NCBI GenBank assembly: GCA_937990735.1
Contig: CALKQT010000055.1
Location: forward strand, 1-16,479
Reading direction: 5' to 3'
DNA from: an uncultured Campylobacter sp.
GTDB taxonomy: Bacteria; Campylobacterota; Campylobacteria; Campylobacterales; Campylobacteraceae
Length of the DNA: 16,479 nucleotides
The translations under genes and the position numbers were made by a program. Under the pieces are notes generated by a model. It made no database searches, was not told the DNA's origin, and saw only the letters and a program-made list of their open reading frames with translations. Position 1 is the first letter of the stretch; every line of letters starts with the position of its first letter. This document shows, in pieces, positions 12,692 to 16,479 of the stretch.

Positions 12692-14644
12692 TTGGCTTTG
12701 ATCGAGCTTATCGATGTTACGAAAAAATTCGGCTCTCATGTCGTTTTAGACGGCGTAAATTTCGCACTGGACACTAACGAGCGCGTCGCCGTGATCGGCA
12801 AAAACGGCGGCGGCAAATCCACGCTGATGAAGATAATTGCAGGCCTGTGCGAGACCGACGAGGGGCGCGTGATCACTCAAAACGGGCTCAATATCCAGAT
12901 GCTTGCTCAAACGCCGAAATTTGACGAAAATCTCTCGGTCAAAGACGCGCTGCGAAGGGAGCTAGCTGAAATTTACGCCGCCCTTAGCGAATACGACGCG
13001 ATCTCGAGCGAAATCGCCGCCCAGCCCGAAAACAAGGAGCTTTTAGCGCGCCAAGACGAGCTGATAAAATTTATCGAGGCCAAGGACGGCTGGCAGATCG
13101 ATAATAAGATCGAGCAGGTGCTGCAAAATTTCGGGCTTAAAATTTACGAAAACCGCTCCGTCTGCACGCTCAGCGGCGGCGAAATTCGTCGCGTGGCGCT
13201 GGGCGCGCTGGTGCTTAAAAAGCCCGATGTGCTGCTGCTGGACGAGCCCACGAACCACCTCGATGTCTATATGGTGAAATTCCTAGAGGATATGCTGCTT
13301 GCATCAAAGCAGACGATCGTTTTTATCAGCCACGATCGCTACTTCATCGACCGCTTGGCGACGCGCAGTATCGAGCTCGAAGAGGGTAAAATTTCAAATT
13401 TCGACGGCGGATACGAGAACTATCTGAGACGCAAGCAGGAGATGCTTGCTTCGCTCGAAAAGTCCCACGAGACGCTGCTTAAACAGCTGCGCGCCGAGGA
13501 GGAGTGGCTGCACCGCGGCGTAAAGGCGCGCCTAAAGCGCAACGAAGGGCGCAAGGCGCGCATCATGCAGATGAGACAGGATGCGAAGAAAAACCCGGGC
13601 GCGATCCGTCGCGTGCGGCTCGAGCTGGAGCGCGCGAGTAGGAGCTTTAACGGCACGGGCGGCGACAATCGCAAAAAGATGCTTTTTGAATGCACGAATA
13701 TCGGTAAAATTTTAAACGGCAAGGTGCTTTTTAAGGGCTTTTCGGCGCGGGTTTTGCAGGGCGAGCGCATCGGCATCGTAGGCGCTAACGGCGCGGGCAA
13801 AAGCACTTTGCTTAAAATTCTACTCGGCCGCAGCAAGATCGATGCGGGCGAGATCAAACGCGGCGAGATCAGGATCGGCTACTTCGATCAGACCCGCAGC
13901 GGCATCACGGACGATAAAAGCATAATCGAAATTTTCTGCCCCAACGGCGGCGATCACATAAGCGTCCGCGGCAGCTACATGCACGTCTATGGGTATTTGA
14001 AAAATTTCTTGTTTCCGAAGGAGTTTTTAGACAAACCCGTCGGCGTGCTTAGCGGCGGCGAAAAGAACCGCCTGGCGCTTGCCAAGCTCTTTACCGAGCA
14101 GTACGATTGCCTGATCTTGGACGAGCCGACGAACGATCTTGATATCGCAACGATCAATATTTTGGAAGACTACCTGCTAAGCTTCGAAGGCGCGGTAATC
14201 ATCGTAAGCCACGATCGCTATTTCATCGATAAGATTACAAATAAGCTTTGGGTTTTTGAAAAAAACGGCACGATCGATCAAATTCAAATGCCCTATTCGC
14301 AATATTTGGAGTTTGAAGACGAGATGGCGGAGATCGATCAGATCGAGGCCGACGCTGGCGCGAGCGCGAGCGCGGAGGAAGGCGGCCGCGAAAACAAAAA
14401 GGAAAAGACGAGCACCGCGAAGCTTAGCTACAAACAGAATAAAATTTTAGAAGAGTACCCCGCTAAGATCGAGGCTATCGAAGCGCGCATAAAGGAGCTA
14501 AATCACGCGCTCTCGACGCCTGAAATTTATCAAAAGCTCGGTATGCAAGGGCTTTTTGAAGAACTTGAAGAAAAAAGAGGAACATTAAACAATATGGAAA
14601 ATGAATATTACGAAGTGCTTTCGCTCGCCGAGAGCCTAAAGTAG
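12692..14644 (+). CDS. uup: ABC-F family ATPase, Uup-like
   Basis: ABC-F proteins are soluble twin-ATPase factors that act on ribosomes rather than as transporters. The 650-aa product has two complete nucleotide-binding domains. The first has Walker A GKNGGGKST (36-44), signature LSGGEIRR (about 160), and Walker B LLLDEPTNHLD (about 180) with SHDRYF. The second has GANGAGKST (about 364), LSGGEKNRLALAK, LILDEPTNDLD (about 475) and again SHDRYF. A charged linker lies between them, and a C-terminal coiled coil (about 575-650, with KIEAIEARIKELN) is typical of the Uup branch. There are no membrane segments. The start is TTG, supported by GAGGA eight bases upstream and by family-typical MALIELIDVTKKFG. 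The exact subfamily, and so the symbol, is less certain than the ABC-F call. The M48 gene begins five bases after its stop. Confidence 0.9.
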   Translation: MALIELIDVTKKFGSHVVLDGVNFALDTNERVAVIGKNGGGKSTLMKIIAGLCETDEGRVITQNGLNIQMLAQTPKFDENLSVKDALRRELAEIYAALSEYDAISSEIAAQPENKELLARQDELIKFIEAKDGWQIDNKIEQVLQNFGLKIYENRSVCTLSGGEIRRVALGALVLKKPDVLLLDEPTNHLDVYMVKFLEDMLLASKQTIVFISHDRYFIDRLATRSIELEEGKISNFDGGYENYLRRKQEMLASLEKSHETLLKQLRAEEEWLHRGVKARLKRNEGRKARIMQMRQDAKKNPGAIRRVRLELERASRSFNGTGGDNRKKMLFECTNIGKILNGKVLFKGFSARVLQGERIGIVGANGAGKSTLLKILLGRSKIDAGEIKRGEIRIGYFDQTRSGITDDKSIIEIFCPNGGDHISVRGSYMHVYGYLKNFLFPKEFLDKPVGVLSGGEKNRLALAKLFTEQYDCLILDEPTNDLDIATINILEDYLLSFEGAVIIVSHDRYFIDKITNKLWVFEKNGTIDQIQMPYSQYLEFEDEMAEIDQIEADAGASASAEEGGRENKKEKTSTAKLSYKQNKILEEYPAKIEAIEARIKELNHALSTPEIYQKLGMQGLFEELEEKRGTLNNMENEYYEVLSLAESLK

Positions 14645-14649
14645 GCGCG

Positions 14650-15858
14650 ATGGTTTGGTTTTTGATCTTTTTATACGCGCTTTACACGATTTATAAAATT
14701 TCGCTCGATCTGCTCGAGCTAAGCTTCATCCGCGCCAAGCTAAAAGAGCCTGCAGTTGTGCTTAGCGAGGAGGATTATCGCAAGGCGGGCGAGGTCGGCG
14801 CGGTAAATTTAAAATTTAATATATTTTCGCACTGCTTTTCTTTTGCGGTGGCGCTTATTTGGATACTTGCGGGCGCTGGCGCGTTACAGCGCGCGATATA
14901 CGATCTAGCTGGCGACGGGATTTTTGCGCAGAGCTGCTTCGTAACGGCGTTTTTAATCATCGGCGGCGCGATATCGCTTCCGCTTGAAATTTACAAAACC
15001 TTCGTCAAAGACAGACGCCTAGGCTTTTCCACGATAACGCCCGCCATTTTCGTAAAAGACGCGCTAAAATCGCTCGTACTCACGCTCATTTTCGGCTTTG
15101 CGGTAGCCTCTGCGCTCGTTTTTTGCGTAAATAGCTTGGGCGCGCACTGGTGGGTCTGGGGCTTTTTGCTAAGCTTCGGCGTAGTTTTGCTGATAAATTT
15201 AATCTATCCGACCGTTATCGCGCCGCTGTTTAATAAAATGCAGCCGCTAGAGCATGGAGAGCTAAAAGAGCGCATAGAGGGGCTTTTACAGCGCTGCGGC
15301 TTTAAAAGTAGCGGCGTTTTTACGATTGACGCGAGCAAGCGCGACAAGCGCCTAAACGCTTATTTCGGCGGCTTCGGAGCGACGAAAAAGGTCGTGCTTT
15401 TCGACACGCTCATCGAAAAGCTTAGCGAGGATGAAATTTTAGCCGTTTTAGGGCACGAGCTCGGGCATTTCAAACACGGCGACATTTTGAAAGGCTTAAC
15501 GCTTAGCTTCGTGCTTTTGGGCGCGACGTTCGCGGTATTCGGAAACCTTCCTGGGGGCGTATTCGGCGCGCTGGGGCTTAGCGAGGGCGGCGGCGCGACG
15601 CTGGTTTTTATGATTTTGTTTGCGCCGATTTTGCATGCGTTTTTTGAGCCCGTAATCTCCAAACTTAGCCGCATGCACGAATTTAGCGCGGACCGGCATG
15701 GCGCGAGCATGCAGGATAAAGAGAGCATGATCGGCGCGCTAAAGAAGCTGGGCAGCGAAAATAAGGCGTTTCCGCTCGCTCATAAAATTTACGCCGCGGT
15801 GTATCATTCGCACCCGAGCCTGTATGAGCGCATAAGAGAGCTTGATGAGGATCGCTGA
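14650..15858 (+). CDS. M48-family (CAAX prenyl protease/HtpX-like) membrane zinc metalloprotease
   Basis: The 402-aa product is a multi-spanning inner-membrane protease of family M48, of the Ste24-like type with the extended N-terminal domain. The active site is intact: HELGH with zinc ligands His269 and His273 and catalytic Glu270. The third ligand is probably Glu344 in RMHEFSADRHGA. The N-terminal half has several hydrophobic segments and the family-typical KDRRLGFSTITPAIFVKD (about 120-137). In bacteria such enzymes take part in membrane protein quality control; this one's substrates are unknown. ATG 14650 lies five bases after the ABC-F stop, with AGTAGG as a ribosome site overlapping that stop. 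Its end overlaps the prmC start by 14 bases, so the three genes are probably one operon. C. jejuni, as I recall, has the same protease-prmC pairing. Confidence 0.93.
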   Translation: MVWFLIFLYALYTIYKISLDLLELSFIRAKLKEPAVVLSEEDYRKAGEVGAVNLKFNIFSHCFSFAVALIWILAGAGALQRAIYDLAGDGIFAQSCFVTAFLIIGGAISLPLEIYKTFVKDRRLGFSTITPAIFVKDALKSLVLTLIFGFAVASALVFCVNSLGAHWWVWGFLLSFGVVLLINLIYPTVIAPLFNKMQPLEHGELKERIEGLLQRCGFKSSGVFTIDASKRDKRLNAYFGGFGATKKVVLFDTLIEKLSEDEILAVLGHELGHFKHGDILKGLTLSFVLLGATFAVFGNLPGGVFGALGLSEGGGATLVFMILFAPILHAFFEPVISKLSRMHEFSADRHGASMQDKESMIGALKKLGSENKAFPLAHKIYAAVYHSHPSLYERIRELDEDR

Positions 15859-16423
15859 GGCGCTAAGATGGGGCTTGGGGCAGTGCGGCTCAAAATACGT
15901 CGCGCGCGAAATTTTAAAGCTTTGCGAGCGACTTAGTGACGAACAGCTCGTGCTAAGATGCTCGGAAGAGCTCGCGCATGAAGCGGAGTTTCGCGCTAAG
16001 ATCGTTGAATTTAAAGATGGGCGCCCGCTTGAATACATCACGCAAAGCTGCGAGTTTATGGGCTTTAAATTTTACGTCGACGAGCGGGTGCTGATACCGC
16101 GCTGCGAGACCGAAATTTTAGTGAAAAAAACTCTTGCTTTGGCGCAGAGCTTGGGCGAGCCGCGCATTTGCGAGATCGGCACGGGCAGCGGTATAATCGC
16201 TGTATGCTTAAAAAAACTCCTTCCTTCTTGCCGCATCGCGGCTAGCGACATCAGCGAGGATGCGCTTGAGGTGGCGCGCGCAAACGCCGCAAGCTTAGGC
16301 GCGGACGTCGAGTTCGTACACTGCGCCTACGCGGATGAGATCGCGGGCGAGTTTGATCGGCTTAAATTTCACAGACGAGCGGGATTTGGCGGAAAAACAC
16401 AGACTCGATCTGCGCGGGTTTAA
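15845..16423 (+). pseudogene. prmC: prmC (release factor glutamine methyltransferase), truncated before its catalytic motif
   Basis: PrmC methylates the glutamine of the GGQ motif in peptide release factors, using S-adenosylmethionine. The N-terminal domain and the first part of the methyltransferase domain are clear: GRPLEYITQSCEFMG, then VLIPRCETEILV, then the SAM-binding EIGTGSGIIAVCL and an acidic ASDISEDAL. After GEFD, where the family continues within a few residues to the catalytic NPPY, the frame instead reads RLKFHRRAGFGG and stops at 16421-16423. The product would be about 192 aa; the family is usually 270-290. No NPPY is encoded in any forward frame before the window edge. ATG 15845 is chosen over a TTG three bases upstream because AAGAGAG lies just ahead. 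This is either a deletion in the genome or an assembly fault. Confidence 0.8.
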
Positions 16424-16472
16424 ATTTAAAAGCGAGAAATTCCATAAAGCGGCGGAGCGGGGCAAAATTTAA
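16335..16472 (+). other. Coding-like tail in another frame after the prmC break
   Basis: In the frame one base ahead of prmC, sequence from about 16362 reads LNFTDERDLAEKHRLDLRG and continues with KSEKFHKAAERGKI to a TAA at 16470-16472. Its composition is far more protein-like than the prmC frame over the same bases. It looks like the 3' end of a different gene, or of a rearranged one, joined here. I do not recognise it. Confidence 0.4.
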
Positions 16473-16479
16473 CGCCATT

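Overview
The window looks like chromosomal DNA from a Campylobacter-type epsilonproteobacterium with a higher GC content than C. jejuni. The gene order dnaJ / racR-racS-recR and the pair M48 protease-prmC match Campylobacter as I remember it. The GC-rich coding sequence is studded with short AAATTT-type words, which fits one of the GC-richer oral species such as C. gracilis. The species is an inference. I see no tRNA, rRNA, CRISPR array or insertion sequence.

Left part (1-3930): a minus-strand operon racR-racS-recR (two-component regulator, sensor kinase, recombination protein) is tightly coupled by ATGA and GTGA stop/start overlaps. It diverges from dnaJ across a 129-bp region holding a perfect 15-bp palindrome that overlaps both predicted -35 regions. 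A possible partial gene runs off the left edge.

Middle (3931-8791): a 380-bp gap with hairpins and an unrecognised 146-aa protein are followed by minus-strand genes. These are a MATE efflux pump overlapping a YgjP-like metallopeptidase with a large repeat-filled insertion, a RelE/ParE-type toxin with its antitoxin, and a GNAT acetyltransferase.

Right part (8792-16479): an amidohydrolase is followed by an unrecognised membrane-anchored protein, probably as one operon. Then comes a 1.2-kb stretch with no convincing gene but with a good terminator. On the minus strand lies an esterase-like alpha/beta hydrolase whose reading frame is broken by one in-frame TAA 11 codons after the best start. On the plus strand an ABC-F ATPase, an M48 membrane protease and prmC sit end to end. 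prmC loses its frame before the expected NPPY catalytic motif, so the copy here appears truncated.

The points most worth a second look are the broken esterase, the truncated prmC, the repeat-expanded metallopeptidase, the racR/dnaJ palindrome, the 1.2-kb gene desert, and the density of AAATTT words and long AT palindromes, which may be a self-DNA signature. I do not see a clear new multi-gene defence or biosynthetic system.
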